27,154 bases of DNA. It comes from a virus. The stretch lies in IMG/VR virus record IMGVR_UViG_3300007735_000559, positions 1 to 27,154 of that record, one strand, 5' to 3'. Below, in pieces: positions 1-7,814 of the stretch (position 1 is the stretch's first letter; every line of letters begins with the position of its first letter). Both the position numbers and the translations under genes were made by a program. The notes beneath the pieces are model-generated. The model did no database searches, was not told where the DNA came from, and saw nothing but the letters and a program-made list of their open reading frames with translations.

Positions 1-1515
1 AGATGCCCCGCTCGCGCCGCCGCCGCCTCCAGCGTAAGTAACGCTGCTACCAGAAATTGTAGATGCAGTTCCAGCGCCACCATTACCAGCAGCAGATGGG
101 CTTGTCGTGGCCGCGCCTCCTGCTGCTGATGCGCCACCGCCACCGCCGCCACCGCCATTTCCACCAGAACCAAGTCCAAGACCGCCGTTATTTCCTTGAC
201 TTGGCGAAACTGACGGAGTATTTCCAGCGCCACCGGGAGCGCCCGGTGAATCTAAACTATAACCACCGCCGCCAGAGCCGCCAGATGCGCTAGTTGTATT
301 GCTAGCGCCACCGCCCCCAGCCGATGTAATGCTGCTAAAAACAGAATTGGAGCCATTTGATCCGTCGCTACCACCAGAAGAACCACCAGCACCGCCGCCG
401 CCAACAGTAATAGTGTATTCAGTACCGGCAGTTACAGATAATGCTGTACCTGTGCGAAAGCCGCCTGCTCCTCCGCCACCGCCACCTCGTCCACCACTTG
501 TGATTTGTGATGCCCCCCCGGCACCACCGGCTACAACAAGGTAGTCAACGGTACTTGCGCCAGTCGGGGCTTTCCATGTGGCCGTAGATTTGAAAATGAT
601 TGGCGTGCCGATTGCCATGCTGTAGGACAGGATGACGATGCCGGAGCCGCCTCCTGCACCAGTTGCGCCGCTAACTTTGCCACCGCCACCACCTCCGGTA
701 TTGGCAGTTCCAGAAGTTGCCGGAGTTGTACCGGGTGACGAATTTCCACCGTTGCCGCCGCCGCCGGCTCCGCCAACTCCTGCGGTATTGTTTCCAGCAA
801 CGCTTCCGCCACCGCCACCGGCATAAGTGACGCTGCTGCCGGAAATTGTAGAGGCCGTGCCTGCGCCGCCGTTGCCTCCGGTTGATGCTGTTCCTACTGC
901 GCCAACGGCTCCTGCACCACCGCCACCGCCGCATCCATAAGGCGCTGCGTCTGGGCCGCCAGTCCCACCATTACTGCCTTGAGATGGTGAAGTTGAAGGC
1001 GTATTTCCAGCGGCTCCCGGCAGTCCAGAACTTGCGCCGCCTCCAGACCCGCCTGTTGCGGCACCATTAGGAGTGTTTGCGTATCCGCCACCTACGCCGC
1101 CACCCGTAGATGTAATGGTGCTAAATACGGAATTTGAGCCAGAAGTTCCCGCTGCGTTTGGCGACGTAGTTGCACCGGAACCACCGCCACCAATCGTAAT
1201 GGTGTAGTCAGTTCCTGCTGTTACAGATAACCCGGTGCCAGTACGAAAGCCTCCTGCGCCACCGCCACCGCCATCATTTGAACCACCACCGCCGCCTCCA
1301 GCGACAACTAAATAATCAACGGACGATACGCCGGTCGGAGCCGTCCAAGTTCCAGAGGCAAGGAACGACTCAATTACGGTGTATGGAAGTCCCGGCCAAA
1401 GACCAGCGGCAATTGCTTGGAACTGCTGTTGCAGAGTCCAAGAGCCAGAGGCCGCAGTCGTACTAGACGTTGCGGCGGTAGCCGAAAGGATTGAACCTTT
1501 GTAACGAAGACTCAT
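1..1515 (-). CDS. Glycine-rich tail fibre protein, 3'-truncated by window edge
   Basis: The frame is open for 505 codons from the ATG at 1515 to the window edge, so the C-terminus is missing. Residues 1-50 form a non-repetitive head (MSLRYKGSIL...SWTLQQQF) that probably attaches the protein to the virion. Two tandem glycine-rich modules of about 257 residues follow. Each opens with TW-APTG...VDYLVVAGG (residues 57 and 313) and shares the blocks GGFRTGT-LSVTAGT-YTIT and TASTISGSSVTYAGGGGG. The first closes with SGIVILSYS near residue 298. Glycine-rich modules of this kind are known from phage adhesins and tail fibres, so a receptor-contact role at the fibre tip is inferred. The SD is weak (AAGAG). 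The opposite strand is open only because of the GGN codon bias. Confidence 0.85.
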   Translation of the reverse strand, partial: MSLRYKGSILSATAATSSTTAASGSWTLQQQFQAIAAGLWPGLPYTVIESFLASGTWTAPTGVSSVDYLVVAGGGGGGSNDGGGGGAGGFRTGTGLSVTAGTDYTITIGGGGSGATTSPNAAGTSGSNSVFSTITSTGGGVGGGYANTPNGAATGGSGGGASSGLPGAAGNTPSTSPSQGSNGGTGGPDAAPYGCGGGGGAGAVGAVGTASTGGNGGAGTASTISGSSVTYAGGGGGSVAGNNTAGVGGAGGGGNGGNSSPGTTPATSGTANTGGGGGGKVSGATGAGGGSGIVILSYSMAIGTPIIFKSTATWKAPTGASTVDYLVVAGGAGGASQITSGGRGGGGGGAGGFRTGTALSVTAGTEYTITVGGGGAGGSSGGSDGSNGSNSVFSSITSAGGGGASNTTSASGGSGGGGYSLDSPGAPGGAGNTPSVSPSQGNNGGLGLGSGGNGGGGGGGGASAAGGAATTSPSAAGNGGAGTASTISGSSVTYAGGGGGASGAS

Positions 1516-1549
1516 AGCGTTGCTCTTTTGTTAATCAAAACGGGCAAAA

Positions 1550-1942
1550 CTATGATATGTCCTCATACGAAATACTGTAGGTAAGCGCACTAGCCGTGCC
1601 AGAAGTCACCGTGATGGATGTGCCTTCCATCAAGTAAATCGCGGTCGTTTTATCCACCGCCACCAGCGAAGCGTTTGCCGGGACGGAGATTGTGGACACC
1701 ACCGGATATGCCGTGCCGCCAGCAGGCGCAGAGCCTTGGGCTACCGCGCCGTTGGTGTAGATCGAAACCGTGGCGTTTGCCGCACTGCCGGTCGTGTTTG
1801 CAACGACGAGCTGGTTGATCTTAAACACCTTGCCGCTTGAGGCGGCGTTTGGCAGCAGCACAACAGCGGAGGTACCGGTCGGCGTGTAATACGTCGTCGT
1901 TCCGTAAATCGTTGTGACGTTAACAATGTTTGGATTTGCCAT
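1550..1942 (-). CDS. Small virion-associated protein, beta-rich, unknown function
   Basis: A 130-residue protein starting MANPNIVNVTTIYG with a clear SD (GAGGAAGG) 6 bases before the ATG. It is rich in Thr, Ser, Val and Ala with alternating hydrophobic residues, which suggests an all-beta fold. It contains no Cys, membrane segment or enzyme motif. It lies between the repeat-rich fibre gene and the glycine-rich fibre gene in the late operon, and it resembles in composition the 111-residue protein at 26815-27150. Small proteins of this type recur in phage tail and fibre modules, so a structural role (fibre connector, decoration or cap) is inferred from context only. The name of the family is not known to me. 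Confidence 0.75.
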   Translation of the reverse strand: MANPNIVNVTTIYGTTTYYTPTGTSAVVLLPNAASSGKVFKINQLVVANTTGSAANATVSIYTNGAVAQGSAPAGGTAYPVVSTISVPANASLVAVDKTTAIYLMEGTSITVTSGTASALTYSISYEDIS

Positions 1943-1951
1943 TTGCCTTCC

Positions 1952-4429
1952 TCAAAACCCGAAGATCATGCTCAAAGCGATACTTTTGCCAGCAGATACT
2001 CCGCTCGATGCGATTGTAATACTGCCGGCGCCGTTCGTAATAGAAATGTTTGAGCCTGCCGTCAAAGTAGTACGGGTAAAGCCCGAACCGTTACCAATGT
2101 CGAGCTGGCCGTTTGTCGGGGTGCTCGTAAGCCCCGTACCGCCTGCAGCCACAGATACGGTGCCGGTTAGGTCGGCGGCTGCCAATGCCGACATTGATAC
2201 GTTAGTCCCGTTACCGCGCAAGTAATACGCAGAGGTGGTTGCCCCTGCCAAAGCGTTTAGCGCACTTTGTTGCGTGGTTGCGCCCGTACCGCCATTGGCG
2301 ACTGCCAACGTGCCGGCAAGCGTGACTGCGCCAGTAGTCGCCGTAGAGGGCGTAAGGCCGGTCGTACCACCGCTGATGCTCGTGACACCCGCCGAACCCA
2401 CGGACGTAAACGACCAGGCGGCATACGTTCCAGAGCCGCCCACTACGTCGACGTTAACCGTCATGGACGTACCGCTAAACGCGGTAATCGTGCCTTCCAT
2501 GAAGTTTGACGGCGTGGTGGTGTACGCCACACGCACTCGAGAGCCGACCGTAAACGCCGTGTTAGTAGCGTTAAGGTTAGTCGTAAAGGTTTTGCTACCC
2601 GTGCCGATTAGTACCGACGACGAGGACGACAAACCGTAGTACCCAATGCCGATCTGCGTCAGCTGGTTTGCGGTGACAATGACGCTCGCAGCCGTTGGCG
2701 AAGTCGGAGACGTGCCAGCGGCATACGGTTGCAGCGTGACGGCAGTAGACGTTGACGACCAATAAAACTCAATGTAATCGCCAGCCGCCAAATCCAGAAC
2801 ATAGTTCCACGCCGCGATCATGTGACCGTCGGTGCCACCATGGCTATTCGGAATGGAGAGGTATCCGGTAGTGCCGGCAACATCAACACCGTTTTTGCGA
2901 ATCCATACGCGCACGTCTTGCAACGACACGCTGGTATTTTGGAACTGGCCCGACCATTGAATGTTGTACAGGCCGGCATTAGCAAACACGATGCGCGAAG
3001 TGGGCGAACCACGGGTTACGCCGTTGACGTAATCGTCCGTATTAAGCGTGATCGGATATGCGGTTGTGACACTCGCAATGCTTTGCGTCGTGGTGTCTTG
3101 GAACGCACCGGAATACGCGGTCGAACCCACGCCCGACGAAATGCTTGACCAGACCGGCGTGCCGGCACCCGCAGATTGCAGATACTGCCCTGCCGTGCCA
3201 ACGCTTGAGTACACCAACGCAGTACCGTTGCCATACGCCACGCCGCCCGCAGTCGGGGTCGCCGTGCTATTGGTGCCGCCATTGGCAATCGGCAGTACGC
3301 CGCTAACTTGGCTCGTAAGGCTAACGCCCGAAAGCGTGCCACCAAGTGTCAGACTTCCAGACGACGTGACCGTGCCGGAAAGCGTAATGCCGTTGACCGT
3401 TCCGGTGCCGGCGACCGACGTAACCGTGCCGACACCACCTGCGCTAATCCACTCAACGTCCGTGCCGCCCACGTTAAGGGCGAGCACTTTGCCGGCGTTG
3501 CCGGTATAGGACGGAAGCAGGTTTATACGCGCATTAGGAGCCGTTGTAGCGCCCGTACCGCCGTACCCTAGGCCAAGGGTGCCGGCCATCGTCAGCGTGC
3601 CAGAACCCGTTATAGGGCCGCCGCTAAAGGTAAGGCCGGTTGATCCGCCCGAAGCGTCAACGGACGTGACCGTGCCGACACCAGAAGCCGAAATCCATTG
3701 AACGTCGGTTGCGCCGGGATTGACCGATAGCACTTTGCCGGCGTTACCGGTGTAAGACGGCAACAAGTTCGTTCGAGCGCCCGCAGCGGTTGACGCCGCC
3801 GTACCGCCCGATGCAATCGCAACCGTGCCGGTTAATTTAGATGCGGACAGCGAGGTGAGCCACGTCGGGTCGGCATACGAACCGGTCGTGTACACGCCGT
3901 TCGTAACCGTTGCGGCATTGCCATTAACGCTAATGCTCCAAGTGCCCGAAGCACCCGTGCCGGTGGGCGATGGGACATCTGTGCCGATGACCAAACCAAG
4001 ATTTGTGCGAGCACCCGACGCAGTTGTTGCGCCGGTGCCGCCATTTGCAACCGCTACCGTGCCGGTGACATTTGCGGCGTTGCCGCTAACGCTGATGCCC
4101 CAAGTGCCGGTTGCGCCGGAACCAGAGGTGCTCGGAACGTCAAGATTCGTGCGGGCATTGGCTGCGGTCGTCGCGCCAGTGCCGCCGTTATCAACATCTA
4201 GTGTTCCGGCAAGCGTGATCGTACCAGATGTAGTGATCGGGCCACCGGAGGTGGTCAATCCCGTCGTGCCACCCGAGACATTGACCGACGTGACCGTCCC
4301 CGCACCAGCGGAGGCCAAAATGTTGGATACGGTGGTCTTTTTGGTAACGTCGCTTTGAACGACCGGGACGAGTTCCGCGCCCGTAAGCGTACTAGCTGAC
4401 GGTAAGTCAGATATTTTAGTCCCGGCCAT
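1952..4429 (-). CDS. Repeat-rich tail fibre with internal C1q/TNF-like domain
   Basis: An 825-residue protein. The N-terminus (MAGTKISDLPSASTLTGAEL) is the kind of short anchor seen on phage tail fibres. A long repeat region follows, with the hexad GGTGAT or a variant near residues 82, 130, 208, 290, 384, 713 and 763, alternating with TVTSV..GG-TGL blocks. Such repeats are typical of trimeric fibre shafts. Residues about 435-595 differ in texture: they contain TTAYPITLNT, a glycine-rich turn, VWIRKNGVDV and DYIEFYW, a pattern like the C1q/TNF-like jelly-roll heads in many phage fibres. GGTGAT repeats resume after it, so the domain sits inside the shaft. SD GAGG precedes the ATG. The role, host recognition, is inferred from family and position. 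Confidence 0.85.
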   Translation of the reverse strand: MAGTKISDLPSASTLTGAELVPVVQSDVTKKTTVSNILASAGAGTVTSVNVSGGTTGLTTSGGPITTSGTITLAGTLDVDNGGTGATTAANARTNLDVPSTSGSGATGTWGISVSGNAANVTGTVAVANGGTGATTASGARTNLGLVIGTDVPSPTGTGASGTWSISVNGNAATVTNGVYTTGSYADPTWLTSLSASKLTGTVAIASGGTAASTAAGARTNLLPSYTGNAGKVLSVNPGATDVQWISASGVGTVTSVDASGGSTGLTFSGGPITGSGTLTMAGTLGLGYGGTGATTAPNARINLLPSYTGNAGKVLALNVGGTDVEWISAGGVGTVTSVAGTGTVNGITLSGTVTSSGSLTLGGTLSGVSLTSQVSGVLPIANGGTNSTATPTAGGVAYGNGTALVYSSVGTAGQYLQSAGAGTPVWSSISSGVGSTAYSGAFQDTTTQSIASVTTAYPITLNTDDYVNGVTRGSPTSRIVFANAGLYNIQWSGQFQNTSVSLQDVRVWIRKNGVDVAGTTGYLSIPNSHGGTDGHMIAAWNYVLDLAAGDYIEFYWSSTSTAVTLQPYAAGTSPTSPTAASVIVTANQLTQIGIGYYGLSSSSSVLIGTGSKTFTTNLNATNTAFTVGSRVRVAYTTTPSNFMEGTITAFSGTSMTVNVDVVGGSGTYAAWSFTSVGSAGVTSISGGTTGLTPSTATTGAVTLAGTLAVANGGTGATTQQSALNALAGATTSAYYLRGNGTNVSMSALAAADLTGTVSVAAGGTGLTSTPTNGQLDIGNGSGFTRTTLTAGSNISITNGAGSITIASSGVSAGKSIALSMIFGF

Positions 4430-4437
4430 GGGCTACC

Positions 4438-4713
4438 TCACTCAAAAACGACAGTTGCGGATACGGTCCCGCCCAAAACGACGTACAACCCCTTGTTGAA
4501 GAACATTCCACCGTCGCCGCCAAGGTAGCAATACTGATTGCCAGCAGCCGGGGTGAACGTCCCAACCATCGTAGTGTTGGTAGTCGTGCCGTCAAACGTG
4601 TCGTAAATCGTAATCGTGGGCGTGCTCGACGCGGCGCTCACGAAAATGCCCTTAAACTTGCCGGCGGCAGGCTTTACCTGCTGACTCGCCGTAATGTAGT
4701 GATAATTAGCCAT
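4438..4713 (-). CDS. Small virion protein of unknown function
   Basis: A 91-residue protein starting MANYHYITASQQVKPAAG, with SD AGGA 8 bases before the ATG. The sequence is rich in Gly, Thr and Val, with the pattern ITIYDTFDGTTTNTTMVGTF and a C-terminal hydrophobic strand (YVVLGGTVSATVVFE). This suggests a compact beta-sandwich. It has no signal peptide, membrane segment or catalytic motif. It lies between the small helical protein gene next to the portal and the long fibre gene, so it is probably a capsid-decoration or tail-associated structural protein. That is inference from position; I do not recognise a named family. Confidence 0.75.
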   Translation of the reverse strand: MANYHYITASQQVKPAAGKFKGIFVSAASSTPTITIYDTFDGTTTNTTMVGTFTPAAGNQYCYLGGDGGMFFNKGLYVVLGGTVSATVVFE

Positions 4714-4722
4714 TTTAATGTC

Positions 4723-5085
4723 CTATGCGAGGAATCGGAGCTTGTACAAAGTGGACAAATACTGCCCGACGATCTCGTCGATGATGTTTTGGATGGCAGT
4801 ATCAGCTTCTTCACAAACCTTGTAGCGGTTTGCCTCGATTTCAGCGAGTTGGTCTTGCAAAAACTCGGTGACGTTGCTGGTTTTCTTAGCAGACATCAAC
4901 GAAATAGGGCCAATCAGACCGTGACGGCCTTGATAAGCCTCTGCAAACTTGTCAGCGAGGTCGACAATCGCGTCGTAAAACTCGTTTAGCGCGACGTGTT
5001 TGGCATACGAACGGGTGTTGAGATGCACGCTATGCGTGACATCCCGCGCTAGGAACAACAAACCTACGAAATCAGCCGGTTTCAT
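4723..5085 (-). CDS. Small helical protein with Dps/ferritin-like metal-ligand pattern
   Basis: A 120-residue, almost wholly helical protein. Its start overlaps the end of the portal gene by 4 bases (ATGA). It resembles a set of uncharacterised phage proteins that I recall as DUF5856. Residues H18, H30, N34, D45 and E49 fall at exactly the spacings of the Dps ferroxidase ligands H31, H43, D47, D58 and E62 (Listeria numbering, from memory). Y37 and A48 also match the Dps positions Y50 and A61. Only D47 is changed, to Asn. The C-terminal helix (about 93-120) would complete a four-helix bundle. The protein is shorter than a normal Dps (about 150-160). A metal-binding or virion-associated role is inference. 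Confidence 0.75.
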   Translation of the reverse strand: MKPADFVGLLFLARDVTHSVHLNTRSYAKHVALNEFYDAIVDLADKFAEAYQGRHGLIGPISLMSAKKTSNVTEFLQDQLAEIEANRYKVCEEADTAIQNIIDEIVGQYLSTLYKLRFLA

Positions 5086-7259
5086 TGCATACCCTCGCCC
5101 ATATTGGGCATTTCTTCACCCATTTGCGGCATTTCACGCTCTGGCATCATGCCAACGATGTCACCCGTAGCAACCGCTGCGTGGATTGTACCGCGAACGA
5201 TGTCTTGAATCTGTTCTTCGTTCATCCCCGCTTGCACAGCGGCGATACGACGCGTCTCGGCCTCATACGCCTTGATGTTGGCTTCGTAGGCTTTGATCTC
5301 GTTCTGCTGCGCTTCGATGGACTGATGCACGGCTTGAAGCATCTGGTGCATCTGATCCATTTCTGCCGACATGGCTTGAATCTGCTGATTCGCCGCCTGC
5401 AGCGCCGGGTCTTCCTCGTCCGCCAAGAGCTTCGGATCAATCATCTTGGAAAGACGCTTGCTGATTTCCTGCGCGCCCGGCCAGTCCATGTTCTTCACGA
5501 ACAGGTCGCCTGCGACTTGCCACAACTGCGGGTTGCCCTGCAGCAACTGACCCATCGCTTCCATCGACTCTTGACGCTTGGTCATATACGACGGGCCGGT
5601 CGTGACGCACACGTCGTATTTACCGACAGACGGGTTGTAAATCTTCTCAATAACAACGCCAGCCTGGTCGGTGATCTTACGCACCGGCTCGGGTTGAGTT
5701 GGATCAATCTTGACCGTGCTGATTTCCCCGTCGATGCCGATGATGCGAGCAATGCGCTGCGTATCGTAAATCTTGGGGATAAGGTCAACGAGTTGGCGCG
5801 TGGAATAGCGAATGGCGCGAGCCAGGTTGTCTACAAAATGATATGTGCCTGTGTCGCCTTGCCTTTCACGCGCCAGAATGGCTCGACCCGAACGCTCGTT
5901 AGACGTGGCGCCTAGGCTCGAATCATATTGACCCGTTGTAGCTTTAATGTCGTCCGACGCGCCCATCTTGGCTTGAATCAAGCCGGTTTGGGCAAGCGGA
6001 GGCGGTGCGCGCTGCGGAAGCGGCAACGTATTGCCGGCGCCATCCGTTACGTCGGGATTGACCTCAAGATACGGCCAGTTGGTCGTGTTAGCAGTTTTCC
6101 ACTGCTGTTCGTACCCTTCAAACTGACCGCCGTAGCCGATGAACGGAGCCTTGGGCGCAAGAGCCAGCATTTCGGCTTCCTGCGATACCCAGTAGTTGTA
6201 CATACGCTGGGCGTCCTTGGCGTTACGCACAAGGCCAGAGATGTACACCTGCCCATCGACTTCAAATTCGTTGCCGATGACGCGAATGACGGGAATGAAC
6301 TTGCCCGCCCAGTCGCGCTCCTCAAGGATTTCGTAGCCGTTCGTCTTCATCCACTTAACTTTGCGGACATCGACTTCGCGGGTACGGATCGGCTCCATGC
6401 CGACCATTTCAAACTGCTTGGCTTCCGGCGAACCCTCAAACGCGGTCTGGTTGCCGGGATACAGGTTCAGCGTCTGTTTTTCGTGCTGAATGTAGAAATA
6501 TTCAGCGATGCGGACGGTGTTCTCGTCAATCCACTGCGAGATGGACGAATCGCCCACGCCTTGCGCCATGATTGAGGAGATCGGCTGCGCGTCGGGAAAC
6601 ATCCGCTCGTATTCTTCCCGAGGAATGTCCTCGGTAATGAAACACCACTCGGCATCCTCACCGCACGGGTCTTGGATCGTGGGGTCCATGTAGACGCTAA
6701 ACGAGTTACGGATACGGGCGATACGCACGTCTTGGTCAAACGTGTTGTCGTCGCAGTATTCGGTGAGCAGGCGGAAGTAACCTTCGCCATACGTCACTTG
6801 GTTCTCGCACGCGGTGTCGTAGGCTACGTCGGCATTTGAGATGTACTCAATGTGCCGCACCATGCCGTCGAACACTTCTGCCACTTCGATGTCGGCGGCG
6901 TCGTCGACCGGAATAACTTTACCCGCAGGGCGGTTCTGGCGCTGATCGTTAGTCACCTGCCGGACGTGCTGCGGGAGCTTGTTAATCGTGAGGCACGGGC
7001 GCGCATTGATCGTCTGACCCTGCACTGAACCACGAGTGGCAAGCACGTCCGCCGGCCATTGCCACTGATTGTCGGGAGAACCTGCCATAAAGCGCAGGTC
7101 GTCCAATTCGTCTTCTCGGCTATCCGAATAAGCCCCCAAGGCCATCGTCAATCGGTGACGAGCCTGCGCCAGAATGTCGGCAGGGTCTTTGCCCCCACGC
7201 CTAGTGGGCGTGTTAGCAACCTTTGCCGCGCCTGCTATGCCTGTGGGGTCTTTCGCCAT
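5082..7259 (-). CDS. Portal protein, P22-type
   Basis: A 725-residue protein of the length and pattern of the P22-like portal family. The twelve-subunit ring sits at the capsid vertex, docks the terminase and conducts DNA. Recognisable parts are the N-terminal DDLRFMAGSPDNQW block, INKLPQHVRQVTNDQRQNRP, a hydrophobic and acidic core (VYMDPTIQDPCGEDAEWCF), and DIKATTGQYDSSLGATSNERS in the wing/stem region. A long Gln/Met-rich coiled coil (about 620-680) precedes a Met-rich acidic tail, in the place of the P22 barrel. The ATG shares one base with the stop of the upstream tiny gene (TAATG), and the stop overlaps the next start (ATGA). This places the gene in a coupled packaging operon with the large terminase. 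Confidence 0.95.
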   Translation of the reverse strand: MAKDPTGIAGAAKVANTPTRRGGKDPADILAQARHRLTMALGAYSDSREDELDDLRFMAGSPDNQWQWPADVLATRGSVQGQTINARPCLTINKLPQHVRQVTNDQRQNRPAGKVIPVDDAADIEVAEVFDGMVRHIEYISNADVAYDTACENQVTYGEGYFRLLTEYCDDNTFDQDVRIARIRNSFSVYMDPTIQDPCGEDAEWCFITEDIPREEYERMFPDAQPISSIMAQGVGDSSISQWIDENTVRIAEYFYIQHEKQTLNLYPGNQTAFEGSPEAKQFEMVGMEPIRTREVDVRKVKWMKTNGYEILEERDWAGKFIPVIRVIGNEFEVDGQVYISGLVRNAKDAQRMYNYWVSQEAEMLALAPKAPFIGYGGQFEGYEQQWKTANTTNWPYLEVNPDVTDGAGNTLPLPQRAPPPLAQTGLIQAKMGASDDIKATTGQYDSSLGATSNERSGRAILARERQGDTGTYHFVDNLARAIRYSTRQLVDLIPKIYDTQRIARIIGIDGEISTVKIDPTQPEPVRKITDQAGVVIEKIYNPSVGKYDVCVTTGPSYMTKRQESMEAMGQLLQGNPQLWQVAGDLFVKNMDWPGAQEISKRLSKMIDPKLLADEEDPALQAANQQIQAMSAEMDQMHQMLQAVHQSIEAQQNEIKAYEANIKAYEAETRRIAAVQAGMNEEQIQDIVRGTIHAAVATGDIVGMMPEREMPQMGEEMPNMGEGMQ

Positions 7260-7396
7260 TACTTCTTACCTTTTGCGGCTTTTCGCTTGACGCTGTACGC
7301 GATTGCGACTGCCTGCTTTGGCGGTTTTCCCGCCTTTACTTCCGCTCTTACGTTTTTTCGGAACGCGGACTTGCTCGATGACTTCACCAGGGGCAT
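7259..7396 (-). CDS. Very small basic phage protein (45 aa), MPLVKSSSK type
   Basis: A 45-codon gene between the 53-codon gene and the portal, sharing one base with each neighbour (TAATG at both ends). The protein begins [16 protein letters not shown] and continues with [19 protein letters not shown], a short Lys-rich helical protein. I recognise this pattern as a recurrent but uncharacterised tiny protein of podovirus-like phages, found near terminase and portal genes. About a third of the residues are Lys or Arg, so DNA or RNA binding is plausible but unproven. A longer alternative frame over the same bases (7266-7535) has no such relatives or junctions and is a shadow. Confidence 0.8.
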   Translation of the reverse strand: MPLVKSSSKSAFRKNVRAEVKAGKPPKQAVAIAYSVKRKAAKGKK

Positions 7397-7557
7397 TACT
7401 TACGTCCTCGTTTCTTGGCAGTGCGGGCAGAAGCACGAAAAGCTTTAGCCGTAGGAGCGCCCTTTGTGCCAGGTTTACGCATTTTCTCGCCGCTACCCGC
7501 AGCAATTCGTGCGCGCTTTGCATGGATATTGTCATATAGCCCTTTCTTGTGACTCAT
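7396..7557 (-). CDS. Very small basic phage protein (53 aa), [15 protein letters not shown] type
   Basis: A 53-codon gene. The ATG overlaps the stop of the upstream gene (ATGA) and its TAA overlaps the next ATG (TAATG). The product starts [20 protein letters not shown], continues [20 protein letters not shown] and ends in a Lys/Arg-rich helix. This sequence pattern recurs in many podovirus-like and metagenomic phage genomes beside terminase and portal, without known function. The extreme basic charge and the packaging-operon setting suggest a nucleic-acid-binding or packaged protein, which is inference. Confidence 0.82.
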   Translation of the reverse strand: MSHKKGLYDNIHAKRARIAAGSGEKMRKPGTKGAPTAKAFRASARTAKKRGRK

Positions 7558-7814
7558 TTGCACTTCCACCGCCGCAGTGACGCTTTAGCGCGCTCTGCCG
7601 GCCCTTTAGCATTACGGACAACACCTTTCATGCGGGCACAGAAGGACTTTTTCCTTCCGGCGTCGGCTTTCGTTTTAGGGTTTGGCGCAGGTGCTTTCAG
7701 TTTCGATCCGGTCGCACGGTTGTACTTTGCGCGCCCTTTGGCGGTGAGTCCGGCTCCCGATTTCGTCGAGAGCTTCTCCCCGCGCTTGACCGACAGTGAC
7801 ACAGACTTTGCCAT
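7554..7814 (-). CDS. DUF6321-like small basic protein
   Basis: An 86-residue protein. The start chosen is the ATG that shares a base with the terminase stop (TAATG), giving MAKSVSLSVKRGEKLSTKSG. An in-frame ATG 15 bases upstream would lie inside the terminase gene. The core GLTAKGRAKYNRATGSKLKA followed by RKKSFCARMKGVV and [19 protein letters not shown] matches my memory of the DUF6321 phage family, of unknown function. It is strongly basic with two Cys (one near the C-terminus). It is the first of three coupled tiny basic genes between terL and the portal. A role in packaging or DNA binding is only inferred. Confidence 0.85.
   Translation of the reverse strand: MAKSVSLSVKRGEKLSTKSGAGLTAKGRAKYNRATGSKLKAPAPNPKTKADAGRKKSFCARMKGVVRNAKGPAERAKASLRRWKCK

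Noticed and set aside
63-1466. Several open frames on both strands within the first 1.5 kb, rich in Pro, Arg or Ala
   Set aside because: They are shadows of the glycine-rich fibre gene on the minus strand; GGN codons give long open frames on the other strand and in other phases.
1914-4358. Plus-strand frames of 100-180 codons rich in Val and Pro
   Set aside because: They are antisense to the repeat-rich fibre gene and have no SD; their composition is explained by GGT/ACC codon repeats.
5085-5915. 276-codon plus-strand frame rich in His, Leu and Arg
   Set aside because: It is antisense to the portal gene, whose family match and coupled junctions are clear.
7266-7535. 89-codon minus-strand frame
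   Set aside because: It crosses two shorter genes (7259-7396 and 7396-7557) that have recurrent phage sequence patterns and exact TAATG/ATGA junctions; the longer frame has neither.
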